Shown: one piece after another, positions 19,248-27,950 of the stretch | How positions within the stretch are numbered: the first letter of the stretch is position 1 | Layout: every line of letters begins with the position of its first letter | Source: Streptomyces fumigatiscleroticus | Lineage (GTDB): Bacteria; Actinomycetota; Actinomycetes; Streptomycetales; Streptomycetaceae | Direction: 5' to 3' | Length of the DNA stretch: 64,000 bases | Assembly (NCBI RefSeq): GCF_014647975.1 | Contig: NZ_BMQF01000003.1 | Location: forward strand, 653,594-717,593 | Translations under genes and position numbers: made by a program | Notes under the pieces: model-generated | Databases searched by the model: none | What the model was told of the DNA's origin: nothing | The model's input: the letters and a program-made list of their open reading frames with translations, nothing else

Positions 19248-20231
19248 GTGCTGCTCGAAGTGCGTGACCTGCACGTGGAGTTCCACACCCGGGACGGCGT
19301 CGCCCACGCCGTCAACGGCGTGGACTACGGCGTGGAGGCGGGCGAGACGCTCGCCGTGCTCGGCGAGTCCGGCTCCGGCAAGTCCGTCACCGCCCAGGCG
19401 ATCATGGGCATCCTCGACATGCCGCCGGGCCGGATCACCGCGGGGGAGGTCCTCTTCAAGGGGCAGGACCTGCTGAAGCTGAAGGAGAAGGACCGCAGGA
19501 GGATCCGGGGCGCCGAGCTGGCGATGATCTTCCAGGACGCGCTCTCCGCCCTCAACCCCGTGCTCACCGTCGGCGACCAGCTCGGCGAGATGTTCACCGT
19601 GCACCGGGGCATGTCCCGCAGGGACGCCCGGGCCAGGGCCGTGGAGCTGATGGACCGGGTGCGCATCCCCGGGGCGAAGGAGCGGGCCGGGCAGTACCCG
19701 CACCAGTTCTCCGGCGGTATGCGCCAGCGCATCATGATCGCGATGGCCATGGCCCTGGAGCCGGCCCTCATCATCGCCGACGAACCGACCACCGCCCTCG
19801 ACGTCACCGTCCAGGCCCAGGTGATGGACCTGCTCGCGGAACTTCAGCGCGAGTACCGGATGGGCCTGGTCCTGATCACCCACGACCTGGGCGTGGTCGC
19901 GGACGTGGCCGACCGGATCGCGGTGATGTACGCGGGCAGGATCGTGGAGTCCGCGCCGGTCCACGACCTCTACAAGGCGCCCGCCCACCCCTACACACGC
20001 GGTCTGCTGAACTCCGTCCCGCGCCTGGACCGCAAGGGCCGCGAGCTCGACGCCATCAAGGGCCTGCCGCCCAGCCTGCTGCACATCCCGTCCGGCTGCC
20101 CCTTCCACCCCCGCTGCCCCATGGTCCAGGACGTCTGCCGCACCGACGTCCCCCCGCTGTACGACGTCACCGAGTCGGACGCGGACCGGGGCAGCGCCTG
20201 CCACTTCTGGAGGGAGTGCCTGCGTGGCTGA
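19248..20231 (+). CDS. Oligopeptide ABC transporter ATPase, cluster 3 (DppD type)
   Basis: The 327-residue ATPase has Walker A GESGSGKS, signature [10 protein letters not shown], Walker [13 protein letters not shown], and C-terminal motif [14 protein letters not shown] start at 19248 preceded by GAGGTGAG. The sequence is clearly more distant from the ATPases of clusters 1 and 2 than those are from each other. Confidence 0.92.
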   Translation: MLLEVRDLHVEFHTRDGVAHAVNGVDYGVEAGETLAVLGESGSGKSVTAQAIMGILDMPPGRITAGEVLFKGQDLLKLKEKDRRRIRGAELAMIFQDALSALNPVLTVGDQLGEMFTVHRGMSRRDARARAVELMDRVRIPGAKERAGQYPHQFSGGMRQRIMIAMAMALEPALIIADEPTTALDVTVQAQVMDLLAELQREYRMGLVLITHDLGVVADVADRIAVMYAGRIVESAPVHDLYKAPAHPYTRGLLNSVPRLDRKGRELDAIKGLPPSLLHIPSGCPFHPRCPMVQDVCRTDVPPLYDVTESDADRGSACHFWRECLRG

Positions 20232-21246
20232 GCCGATCCTCCGGGTGAGCGGGCTGGTCAAGCACTACCCGCTCACCCGCGGCATCCTCTTCAAGAAGCA
20301 GGTCGGCGCCGTCAAGGCGGTCGACGGCGTCGACTTCCGCCTCGACCGCGGCGAGACCCTCGGCATCGTCGGGGAGTCCGGCTGCGGCAAGTCCACGGTC
20401 GCCAAGCTGCTGGTCAGCCTGGAACGCCCGACGGCCGGCACGATCCACTACAAAGGGGAGGACATCACCAGCCTGTCGGGAAAGGCCCTGAAGGCCGTAC
20501 GGCGCAACATCCAGATGGTCTTCCAGGACCCCTATACCTCGCTCAACCCGCGGATGACGGTGGGCGACATCGTCGGGGAGCCGTTCGACATCCACCCCGA
20601 GGCCGCGCCCAAGGGCGACCGCCGCGGCCGGGTCCGGGACCTGCTGGACGTGGTGGGCCTCAACCCCGAGTACGTCAACCGCTATCCCCACCAGTTCTCC
20701 GGCGGCCAGCGCCAGCGCATCGGCATCGCCCGGGGCCTGGCCCTGCGGCCCGAGATCATCGTCGCCGACGAGCCGGTCTCCGCCCTCGACGTCTCCGTAC
20801 AGGCCCAGGTCGTCAATCTCATGGAGCGCCTCCAGGCCGAGTTCGACCTGTCCTATGTCTTCATCGCCCATGACCTGTCCATCGTGCGGCACATCTCGGA
20901 CCGGGTCGGGGTGATGTACCTGGGCCGCATCGTGGAGACCGGCACGGAGACCGAGATCTACGACCATCCCACCCACCCCTACACCCAGGCGCTGCTCTCC
21001 GCCGTCCCGGTGCCGGACCCGCAGGCGCGGGAGCACCGCGAGCGGATCATCCTCGCCGGGGACGTGCCGTCCCCCACGAACATCCCGTCCGGATGCCGGT
21101 TCCGCACCCGCTGCTTCAAGGCCCGGGAGCGCTGTGCCGTTCAGGTCCCGGCGCTCGCCGTCCCCGCCGAGTTCCGCTCCACCTCCGGCCCCGCGGCCCA
21201 CGAGTCGGCGTGCCACTTCGCCGAGGACCGCACCAACCAGGCATAA
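20224..21246 (+). CDS. Oligopeptide ABC transporter ATPase, cluster 3 (DppF type)
   Basis: This is a 340-residue ATPase with Walker [10 protein letters not shown], signature [15 protein letters not shown], Walker [13 protein letters not shown] and C-terminal [11 protein letters not shown]. The GTG start overlaps the preceding stop by 8 bases, after a GGAGGGAG ribosome-binding site. It ends in TAA, an uncommon stop in this genome. Last gene of cluster 3. Confidence 0.92.
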   Translation: MAEPILRVSGLVKHYPLTRGILFKKQVGAVKAVDGVDFRLDRGETLGIVGESGCGKSTVAKLLVSLERPTAGTIHYKGEDITSLSGKALKAVRRNIQMVFQDPYTSLNPRMTVGDIVGEPFDIHPEAAPKGDRRGRVRDLLDVVGLNPEYVNRYPHQFSGGQRQRIGIARGLALRPEIIVADEPVSALDVSVQAQVVNLMERLQAEFDLSYVFIAHDLSIVRHISDRVGVMYLGRIVETGTETEIYDHPTHPYTQALLSAVPVPDPQAREHRERIILAGDVPSPTNIPSGCRFRTRCFKARERCAVQVPALAVPAEFRSTSGPAAHESACHFAEDRTNQA

Positions 21247-21343
21247 AGGCATCAACCGCGTTAACAATCAAGCAACTCCACTGTCGCCCATCCGATATAC
21301 GGACGCATGAAACTGAACAGCGTACGGCCGTGCGGGTGCCGTA

Positions 21344-21379
21344 AACAGGCCGGGGCGCGCCATGTCGCCCCGGCCTGTT
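21344..21379. terminator. Bidirectional terminator after cluster 3
   Basis: A perfect 14-bp stem (AACAGGCCGGGGCG at 21344-21357 with 21366-21379) has an 8-base loop. It lies between the convergent cluster 3 operon and the peptidase gene ending at 21387 and has TT/AA at its foot on both strands. Confidence 0.85.
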
Positions 21380-21386
21380 GCACGCC

Positions 21387-23504
21387 CTACGCCAGGTTCA
21401 GGGAACGCCTCAGGAAGTCCACCTGGAGCAGCAGCAGATTCTCCGCGACCTGTTCCTGCGGGGTCATGTGCGTCACGCCGGACAGGGGCAGCACCTCGTG
21501 CGGGCGCCCGGCGGCCAGCAGGGCGGAGGAGAGCCGCAGGGCATGCGCGAAGACCACGTTGTCGTCGGCCGTGCCGTGCACGATCATCAACGGCCGGTGC
21601 GGCTCGGCCGGCGAGGAGAGAGCGCCGTCGGTGACCAGTGAGCTCTTGGCGTACGTCTGAGGCTGCGCGGCCGGGTCGCCGAGATAGCGCTCCGTGTAGT
21701 GCGTGTCGTACAGCCGCCAGTCCGTGACCGGGGCGCCCGCGATGCCCGCGTGGAAGACGTCCGGGCGGCGCAGCACCGCCAGGGCCGCGAGCCAGCCGCC
21801 GTACGACCAGCCGCGGATCGCCACCCTGGACAGATCGAGCGGGTGGGTCTTGGCCAGGCCCTGGAGAGCCTCGACCTGGTCGTCCAGGGAGAGCGTGAGG
21901 TCGTGGCGGACGGCCTTCTCCCAGGCGGGCGAGCGGCCCGGGGTGCCCCGGCCGTCGGCGACGACCACCGCGAAGCCCTGGTCGGCGAACCACTGGGAGG
22001 TGAGATGGGCGTTGTGCGCGGCCAGCACGCGCGGGCCGTGCGGGCCGCCGTAGGGGTCCAGGAGCACCGGCAGGGGGGCGTCCCCCTGGTAGTCGGAGGG
22101 CAGAAGCACGGCGCACGGAATGCGGCGTGCGCCCCCCTCGGTGAGCAGCACCCGCGGGGACATGCCGGGATCTTCGGCATACGAGGTGACGGTCGCCGCG
22201 AGCTTGCCGCCACGCAGCACCCGTACCCGGGCGCCCGGCCGGTCGAGCGTGGCGGACACCAGCACGGTCACGTCGCCGGCCCGCACCGCCGAGTGCACGC
22301 CGGGCTCCCGCGTGACACGCTCCACGCCGAGTTCGTTCACCCGGTACACATGGATCTGCCCGGTCAGCGGCTCGGCCGACTCCTCACCCGCCGACGCCGA
22401 GATCAGCACGTCGTCGGCGGAGACGTCCAGGACGGCCCGGACATGCATCTGGGGCCCGGTCAGCGGGCGTTCGCCCACCGCCAGCACACGCGCACCGCCC
22501 TCGTCGGCGATCCGCACCAGCTGTCCCGAAGGGCTCCAGCACGGCACTCCGGGGAAAAGTTCCAGCCAATCTGGATCATCGTCGGCGTGCACCATCCGGG
22601 TCGTCCCCGTGTCCGGGTCCACGGCCAGGAACAGCTGGCTGCGCTGGTCGCGCGCCTGGACCAGCAGCAGCGGGGCACCCGCCGCTGACCAGTGCACTCG
22701 CGCCAGATACGGATAGCGGGCCCGGTCCCAGACGACCTCCGTGCGCGCCCCGCCGAGGGAGATCACGAACAGCCGTACGTCCGCGTTCTCCGTCCCGGCC
22801 GCCGGATACGGGACGTGTTCCGGGTCACGCTCCGGATGGGCCGGGTCGGCGATCCACCAGCGCCGCACCGGCGTGTCGTCCACCCGCGCGACCAGCAGCC
22901 GGTCCGACTCCGGGGCCCACCAGAAACCCCGCGAACGCCCCATCTCCTCGGCCGCGATGAACTCGGCCAGCCCGTAGGTGACCCCTTCTTCCTCCGGCCC
23001 GGCGAGCACCCGGTCGTCCTCTCCCTCGGCGCCCACGACCCGGAGGGCACCCTGGGCGACGTAGGCGATGTGCCGGCCGTCGGGGGAGGGGCGCGGGTCG
23101 ATCACCGGCCCGGCGGCGGGGAGTTCACGTGCCGTCCCGGCCCGCAGCTCGGCCGTGAAGAGCCGCCCTGACAAGGTGAAAGAGGCCAACTCGACGGCTG
23201 CGTCGGTGGCATAGCCGACGATGCCGGCGCCGCCCTCGCGGCTGCGTTCGCGTCGCGCCCGCTCCTCCGGCGACAGCCGTTCGGCCGTACCGCCCAGGAG
23301 GGCGCGCGGGTCCGCCGCCATGCGCTCCCCGCCGTCCGCGACATCGAGGACCCACAGTGAACTCGCCAGATCCGTACCGGAATGAGAGCGCAGAAATACG
23401 ACCCGGGACCCGTCGGGCGCCACGGTGAACGAACGCGGCGCGCCGAGTGTGAAGCGCTGGGTGCGGGCGTGCCGTCGGGGGAAGGAGTCAGGCTCGGTCG
23501 TCAT
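21387..23504 (-). CDS. S9 family prolyl oligopeptidase (DPP-IV-like)
   Basis: The 705-residue protein has a beta-propeller N-terminal part and an alpha/beta-hydrolase peptidase domain. The nucleophile is Ser567 in GWSYGG; the other triad members are suggested by TADDN (Asp) and GVTHM (His). The start chosen is ATG 23504 (MTTEPDSFPRRHARTQRF); a longer frame adds 26 unlikely residues. No signal peptide, so it is probably cytoplasmic. Its place at the end of three peptide importers fits a role in cleaving imported peptides, which is an inference. Confidence 0.93.
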   Translation of the reverse strand: MTTEPDSFPRRHARTQRFTLGAPRSFTVAPDGSRVVFLRSHSGTDLASSLWVLDVADGGERMAADPRALLGGTAERLSPEERARRERSREGGAGIVGYATDAAVELASFTLSGRLFTAELRAGTARELPAAGPVIDPRPSPDGRHIAYVAQGALRVVGAEGEDDRVLAGPEEEGVTYGLAEFIAAEEMGRSRGFWWAPESDRLLVARVDDTPVRRWWIADPAHPERDPEHVPYPAAGTENADVRLFVISLGGARTEVVWDRARYPYLARVHWSAAGAPLLLVQARDQRSQLFLAVDPDTGTTRMVHADDDPDWLELFPGVPCWSPSGQLVRIADEGGARVLAVGERPLTGPQMHVRAVLDVSADDVLISASAGEESAEPLTGQIHVYRVNELGVERVTREPGVHSAVRAGDVTVLVSATLDRPGARVRVLRGGKLAATVTSYAEDPGMSPRVLLTEGGARRIPCAVLLPSDYQGDAPLPVLLDPYGGPHGPRVLAAHNAHLTSQWFADQGFAVVVADGRGTPGRSPAWEKAVRHDLTLSLDDQVEALQGLAKTHPLDLSRVAIRGWSYGGWLAALAVLRRPDVFHAGIAGAPVTDWRLYDTHYTERYLGDPAAQPQTYAKSSLVTDGALSSPAEPHRPLMIVHGTADDNVVFAHALRLSSALLAAGRPHEVLPLSGVTHMTPQEQVAENLLLLQVDFLRRSLNLA

Positions 23505-23716
23505 GCCCTGACCATATTGGCCATGCGCCCCCTTGTGCGGCCGTGCGCCGATCGATGCGCGCGTACGGATAGTTATGATCACTAGCGCACAGTGGGTAAG
23601 AACCCGCTGGCCCTTGCGGATTTATCTGCCCGGATTCATCCACAAGGAGCTGTCTGCCCCCATAGTTCCGACTGCGTCCGTCCCCATGTCCCTGGGTTCT
23701 TTGGAGGTGAGCCGCC

Positions 23717-23911
23717 GTGGCACTCTCGATTTCGGCGGTGGTGCTGCTGGCGATCATCGTCTTCCTTCTGATCAAGAAGTCAGGACTGAAGGCCGGGCAT
23801 GCGATCGTGTGCGTGCTCCTCGGCTTCTACCTCGCTTCGTCGACGATCGCTCCCACGATCAGCGAGCTGACGAACAACATCGCGGGGATGATCGGAAGCA
23901 TCAACTTCTGA
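23717..23911 (+). CDS. Small two-helix membrane protein
   Basis: This 64-residue protein begins MALSISAVVLLAIIVFLL, a membrane helix, then a short KKSGLKAG loop and a second helix around residues 28-45, with a polar tail ending in GSINF. GTG start with GGAGGTGAG 4-5 bases upstream, a very strong site. It looks like a small conserved actinobacterial membrane protein of unknown function. It faces the DUF397 gene (convergent, stop codons 4 bases apart). Confidence 0.8.
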   Translation: MALSISAVVLLAIIVFLLIKKSGLKAGHAIVCVLLGFYLASSTIAPTISELTNNIAGMIGSINF

Positions 23912-23915
23912 CCGG

Positions 23916-24125
23916 TCAGCCTTCTGACGCGTACGGCACGAAGGCGGCCCATGTGGTGGGCGTGAAGGCCAGGCTGGGGCCGTCCGTGACTTTGGAGTCA
24001 CGGGCGTGCACCGTGCGGGGGCCGGTGGCGATCTCGACGCAGGACTCGCCGTCAGGGCCGCTGCTGTGGCTGCTCTTGAACCACGCCAGTTCGGAGGCGT
24101 CCTCGGAGGGAGCTGTGCGGATCAT
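23916..24125 (-). CDS. DUF397 domain protein
   Basis: The 69-residue protein has the DUF397 pattern: LAWFKSSHSSGPDGESCVEI near the N-terminus and VHARDSKVTDGPSLAFTPTTW after it. The ATG overlaps the stop of the XRE gene by 4 bases (ATGA), so the pair is translationally coupled. DUF397 proteins almost always accompany an XRE regulator in Streptomyces; some pairs affect development (WhiJ/BldB-type systems), but the role of this one is unknown. Confidence 0.92.
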   Translation of the reverse strand: MIRTAPSEDASELAWFKSSHSSGPDGESCVEIATGPRTVHARDSKVTDGPSLAFTPTTWAAFVPYASEG

Positions 24126-24973
24126 GTCTCTCCCAGCAGTTTCTCGATGAGAGCCAGCGACTCCCGTGGTGGGAGCGCTTGAGCCCGGATGGTGCCATAG
24201 CGCAGTTCGAGAATGCGGAGCTGCCTCGGGTCCGACGCCGGGCGGCCGTCGAACGCGCCGTCGGAGCGTCCTACCGCCGTACCGTCTGCGAACTTCAGCA
24301 CGTCGATCCTGCCGCTCAGCCCGGCATGAGGACCGTTGTGCATCGGCATGACCTGAAGCGTGACGTTGCGCAGCCGCCCCACCTCCAGCAGCCGTTCGAA
24401 CTGCTGCCTAATCACCATTGTGTCCCCGACTCGGCGACGCAGCGTCCCCTCTTCCTGGACGAAGCTCAGGGATGGTGCGGGTTCGCGCTCGAAGACGGCC
24501 TGGCGGGCCGTACGAGCGGCCACCATGCGTTCCATGTCGTCCGCTGAGTACGGCGGCTGCCACACCTCGAACAGAGCCCGAGCATGTTCCGCTGTCTGCA
24601 ACAGGCCCGCGATGCTGCTGCACTCGTACACCCCGATCTCGACCGCCCGCGCCTCCAACTGCGCCAGGCCCCGCACCTTCTTCGGGTACCGGACCTTCTT
24701 CACGTCCTCCGCCATCGCTGCGATGAGTCCGCCGGCCCTCAGCGCCTCGTCCGCGGTGTCCAGATACTCGGGCCGGGGAATCCGCTTCCCGCTCTCGATC
24801 TTGTAGACGAGATCCTCGCCGTACCCGACCGCCGCCGCGAACTCGGCGGCCCGCATCCCCACCGCCTCCCTCCGCAGCCTCAACTGCCGTCCCACGGTGG
24901 CCACCATGGCGAGGGCCCAGTCGTCGTCCGGGTCCACATCCCAGCCCGGTTCGTCCGTCTTCTCCGCCTCCAC
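24122..24973 (-). CDS. XRE-family regulator with DUF5753-type C-terminal domain
   Basis: From GTG 24973 the protein has 283 residues. The helix-turn-helix occupies about residues 25-80 (LRLRREAVGMRAAEFAAAVG then KIESGKRIPRPEYL), and the rest matches the DUF5753 ligand-like region with VYECSSIAGLLQTAEHARAL. The GTG has ACGGAGG about 12 bases upstream. A longer frame to 25123 would cover the intergenic repeats and is less likely. It forms a pair with the DUF397 gene and is divergent from the HATPase gene, the usual triad. Confidence 0.87.
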   Translation of the reverse strand: MEAEKTDEPGWDVDPDDDWALAMVATVGRQLRLRREAVGMRAAEFAAAVGYGEDLVYKIESGKRIPRPEYLDTADEALRAGGLIAAMAEDVKKVRYPKKVRGLAQLEARAVEIGVYECSSIAGLLQTAEHARALFEVWQPPYSADDMERMVAARTARQAVFEREPAPSLSFVQEEGTLRRRVGDTMVIRQQFERLLEVGRLRNVTLQVMPMHNGPHAGLSGRIDVLKFADGTAVGRSDGAFDGRPASDPRQLRILELRYGTIRAQALPPRESLALIEKLLGET

Positions 24974-25045
24974 CGAGATGCGCGCCCCTCCGTAGTGCCG
25001 TCTCGTACGGCCGCGCCCTACCCGGACCAACCGTCCCGACAGTCC

Positions 25046-25071
25046 GGACAGCACTGGACAAGCTCTGGACA
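25046..25071. promoter_or_regulatory. Helically phased GGACA repeats, candidate XRE operator
   Basis: Three GGACA boxes begin at 25046, 25056 and 25067, spaced 10 and 11 bases, about one helical turn apart. They sit in the divergent region between the XRE gene and the HATPase gene. Autoregulation by the XRE protein is the natural hypothesis. Confidence 0.4.
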
Positions 25072-25089
25072 GTGACCGTACGCAACCCC

Positions 25090-25104
25090 GTGATGACTCA
25101 TCAC
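25090..25104. promoter_or_regulatory. Perfect 15-bp palindrome upstream of the HATPase gene
   Basis: GTGATGA-C-TCATCAC is a perfect 7-bp inverted repeat with a single central base, 30 bases before the GTG at 25134. A helix-turn-helix dimer could bind it. The adjacent XRE regulator is the obvious candidate. Confidence 0.45.
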
Positions 25105-25133
25105 GGTAAGTCGCGTCGGCCACGCCGTGTGAC

Positions 25134-25562
25134 GTGGATCAGGAAATCCTCAGCGTGCTGCCCTCCTCCACTCCGCGCGGAGCCCGTCTCGCCCGGCTGC
25201 TCACCGCCGACCAACTGCGGGGCTGGGGAGTCGCGTGCGAGGCGGCGCACCACGTCGTGGCGGAGCTGGCGGCCAACGCGGCCACGCATGGCCGTCTTCC
25301 CGGCCGTAGCTTCCGCCTCGCACTCTCCGTGGTCGGCCGCACCCTCCGCATCGAGGTCACCGACGCACGCGGTGACCGGCGACCCGCACTCCGCGAGCCC
25401 GGATCCGGAGCCGAGTCCGGCCGCGGCCTGCTGCTCGTGGAGGCTCTCGCCGACCGTTGGGGAGTCACCGACGGGCTGTACCCACGGAAGATCGTCTGGG
25501 CGGAACCGGGCCTGTCGGCACCGGAACCCGACCCCTCGGGCTCCGGTGGGTCCGGCGGCTGA
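25134..25562 (+). CDS. HATPase-domain anti-sigma-factor-like protein
   Basis: The 142-residue protein is an RsbW-like HATPase_c_2 domain. The N-box is visible as HHVVAELAANAATHG and the ATP-lid region as RGLLLVEALADRWGV. Family members bind ATP and sometimes act as anti-sigma factors, but most Streptomyces copies beside XRE/DUF397 pairs have no known target. GTG start at 25134; no strong ribosome-binding site is visible. The C-terminal 20 residues are Pro/Gly/Ser-rich. Confidence 0.85.
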   Translation: MDQEILSVLPSSTPRGARLARLLTADQLRGWGVACEAAHHVVAELAANAATHGRLPGRSFRLALSVVGRTLRIEVTDARGDRRPALREPGSGAESGRGLLLVEALADRWGVTDGLYPRKIVWAEPGLSAPEPDPSGSGGSGG

Positions 25563-25610
25563 AAGACCACGTTCCACGCTCGGCGCGACACGGCAGCACA
25601 GCCCCAGACA

Positions 25611-25859
25611 TGCGACGGCCCCCGCCGGGAGTGGCATCCCAGTGCGAGGGCCTGACCACCGAGGAAGACAAGGACTTCCCGATGGATGCGCAGAACCCCA
25701 GCGTGCCCCCGCACGCACAGTCCCGTAATGCGGCGACGAGCACCCGAACCGGCACGGCAGGTACCCCGGCGGACTCGTCCACGACACCACCCGCCGCACC
25801 ACCCGCTTCACGGTGATCGGCAACCACCTGGCCCAGCACAGCGAGCTGTCGCTGCTCGC
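25611..25859 (+). pseudogene. Remnant of a helix-turn-helix (replication-initiator-like) gene
   Basis: Bases 25741-25859 encode HPNRHGRYPGGLVHD and then TTRFTVIGNHLAQHSELSL, which I recognise as the start of a common Streptomyces helix-turn-helix family (usual form FTVxGNHLAQHRELSLTAIG). The frame has no start of its own. An upstream piece from the ATG at 25611 is in a different frame and stops at about 25817. The sequence after SELSL switches to an unrelated gene. This is a truncated, frameshifted relic; the family call is from memory. Confidence 0.5.
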
Positions 25860-26349
25860 GACTCGTCGGGTGAGGACTCGTTCCTGCTCGCTGTCGAGGC
25901 CCAGGGCAAGAAGGACGTGGACAAGCCCTCCAGCGTGAGTGGGCCGCTCTGCGGGACGTGCCCGAGGACATCGCCGACCCCATCGTCGAATTCGTCGCAC
26001 AAGGTGTCGGCGGCAATCGCCGGACCGCGGAGCTCTGGAGGAACCTGATGGCTGTGGACCTTTCTTTCTACAAGTCGTACCTCGCCGAGGAGCTCCGGGA
26101 CGAGGGGCGAACGCAGGGCTTGGAACAGGGCTTGGAGCAGGGCCGGGTCAGGCGGCCGCCCAAGGCGTCCTGCTCGTCCTGGGGGCGCGCGGCATCGACG
26201 TTCCCGACGAGGTCCGGGAGCGGTTCACCGACTGCGGCGACCCCGAGATTCTGCGGCGCTGGCTGGCCCGCGTCGCCGTCGTGCCGTCCGCCGAGGACAT
26301 CTTCGTGGGAGAGGACGCCCGACTCCCGCGGGAGCCCGGGCGCCGTTGA
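25860..26349 (+). pseudogene. Decayed Rpn/nuclease-like gene, internally deleted and frameshifted
   Basis: Three successive frames give one recognisable protein: 25860-25934 (SFLLAVEAQGKKDVDKPSS), 25935 to about 26148 (LWRNLMAVDLSFYKSYLAEE, then an EGRTQGLEQGLEQGR tail) and about 26149-26349 (ARGIDVPDEVRERF). Intact relatives that I remember are about 300 residues, so most of the middle is missing. The family is widespread in Streptomyces and loosely linked to Rpn/transposase-like nucleases. The relic is fused to the preceding one, so recombination or decay has occurred here. Confidence 0.6.
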
Positions 26350-26458
26350 CCGGATCGAGCGGATCGCACCGGTCGTTTCCTGCCTGCTCGGCGACGAAGG
26401 GTGACCTACGTCCGGGTAGCGCGCCGTCGAGTCGCTGGGTCCTCGTAGGGTGGACCCC

Positions 26459-27349
26459 ATGACGGAACATTCCGCCCGGCGTCTGCTGCTGGTGCACGCG
26501 CACCCGGACGACGAGTCGATCAACAACGGCGCCACCATGGCCAGGTACGCGGCCGAGGGCGCCCATGTGACGCTGGTGACCTGCACGCTCGGCGAGCGCG
26601 GCGAGGTCATCCCGCCCGAGCTGCGGTACCTCACCGGTGCCGCCCTGGGCCAGCACCGGCTGGGTGAGCTCAAGGCCGCGATGGCCGAGCTCGGGGTCGC
26701 CGACTTCCGGCTGCTCGGCGGGCCGGGACGGTTCAGCGACTCCGGGATGATGGGCCTGGCCGACAACGACGACCCCGACTGCTTCTGGCAGGCGGACGTC
26801 GACGAGGCCGCCGCGCTGCTGCTCGAGGTGATCCGCGAGGTGCGTCCGCAGGTGCTCGTCACCTACGACTCCCACGGCGGCTACGGCCACCCCGACCACA
26901 TCCAGGCCCACCGCGTCGCCATGCGCGCCGTCGAACTGGCCGCCGACGCGGGCTGCCCCGTCGCCCGCGTCTACTGGAACCGCGTCCCGCGCACCGTCGC
27001 CGAGCAGGCCTTCGACCGGCTCCGCGACGATCTGCCGGGCCTGCCCTTCGGCAAGGCGGCCACCCTCGACGACGTACCGGGTGTCGTGGACGACGCGCGG
27101 ATCACCGTGACGATCGACGGCACCGCGCACGCCGCCGCCAAGGCCGCCGCCATGCGCGCCCACGCCACCCAGATCGAGGTCGCCGAGCCGTACTTCGCGC
27201 TCTCCAACGAGCTGGCACAGCCGCTGTTCACCGACGAGTACTACGAGCTGGTGGGCGGAGAGGCTCCCGCGACCGGCCCGGGGGCGACCGATCTCTTCGC
27301 CGGGCTCGGCGTCGGCCTCGGCACCGGCACCGGGGAGGCGGCGTCGTGA
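26459..27349 (+). CDS. mshB: Mycothiol biosynthesis deacetylase MshB
   Basis: The 296-residue enzyme removes acetyl from GlcNAc-inositol to give GlcN-inositol, the second enzymatic step to mycothiol, the main actinobacterial thiol. The zinc motif AHPDDE has His15 and Asp18, and the third ligand lies in GHPDH (His147). The ATG at 26459 is preferred over the in-frame GTG three codons upstream, because AGGG lies at good spacing. The 3' end overlaps the next gene by 4 bases. Confidence 0.95.
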   Translation: MTEHSARRLLLVHAHPDDESINNGATMARYAAEGAHVTLVTCTLGERGEVIPPELRYLTGAALGQHRLGELKAAMAELGVADFRLLGGPGRFSDSGMMGLADNDDPDCFWQADVDEAAALLLEVIREVRPQVLVTYDSHGGYGHPDHIQAHRVAMRAVELAADAGCPVARVYWNRVPRTVAEQAFDRLRDDLPGLPFGKAATLDDVPGVVDDARITVTIDGTAHAAAKAAAMRAHATQIEVAEPYFALSNELAQPLFTDEYYELVGGEAPATGPGATDLFAGLGVGLGTGTGEAAS

Positions 27350-27756
27350 GCGACCGGGGTTCGATGCTCGCCCAGCCGCTGCGGGCGCCCTCCGCCGGAC
27401 GGGCCGTCGGCTATCTGGGACTGTTCCTGCTCGGTGCCGTGATCGGCGTGGCCGGTGCGCTGGTGCAGCCGGGCTGGTTCCCGGGCGGGCTGCTGCTCGC
27501 CCTCGCGGGCGAGGCCGGGCTCTGCCTGGGCGCGGCACGAGCCGTCGGCAGCCGGGGTGCCGCCGTCGCGTCCGCGGCCGGCTGGACCCTCGCCGTCATC
27601 CTGCTCACCGCCAGCCGTCCCGAGGGCGACTTCCTCTTCGCCGCGGGCAGCGGCTCCTACCTCTTCCTGCTCGGCGGTATCGCCGTCGCTGTGATGTGCG
27701 CAACCCTGGCGCCGACGCGGCAACCGGACGGCGGTCCCGTCCGACTTGGGAAGTGA
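27346..27756 (+). CDS. Small integral membrane protein coupled to mshB (DUF6113-like)
   Basis: The 136-residue protein has about four hydrophobic helices (around residues 20-42, 46-64, 72-86 and 98-116) and a short polar C-terminus. GTG start overlapping the mshB stop (GTGA). I recognise it as the membrane protein usually following mshB in Streptomyces. Function unknown; the coupling suggests co-expression with mycothiol synthesis rather than a proven link. Confidence 0.82.
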   Translation: MSDRGSMLAQPLRAPSAGRAVGYLGLFLLGAVIGVAGALVQPGWFPGGLLLALAGEAGLCLGAARAVGSRGAAVASAAGWTLAVILLTASRPEGDFLFAAGSGSYLFLLGGIAVAVMCATLAPTRQPDGGPVRLGK

Positions 27757-27896
27757 CGTACCACTTCGCCGTGGGGTGAGCGTGCGAGTCCCGTGGGGGT
27801 TTCCCCAGCGGTCGTGGGATACGCGCCGGAAGCGGCCAGTATGGTGGTGCGCGCCGCCGAGCCTTCCCCGAACTCCTTGTTAGTCCGAGCCGGGGG

Positions 27897-27915
27897 GACC
27901 CCCTTCACGGGGGTC
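27897..27915 (+). promoter_or_regulatory. Hairpin in the leader of the 27951 gene
   Basis: GACCCCC and GGGGGTC form a 7-bp stem with a 5-base loop, 36 bases upstream of the TTG start. It may be a leader structure or a weak terminator for the mshB operon. No T-run is present. Confidence 0.4.
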
Positions 27916-27950
27916 GTGACGGGCGGCGGAGCCAACCGGGAGAACCTGCC

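Noticed and set aside
23505..23716. Possible small gene before the 64-residue membrane protein
   Set aside because: Frames here overlap the peptidase promoter region and lack start signals; the only good ribosome-binding site serves the GTG at 23717.
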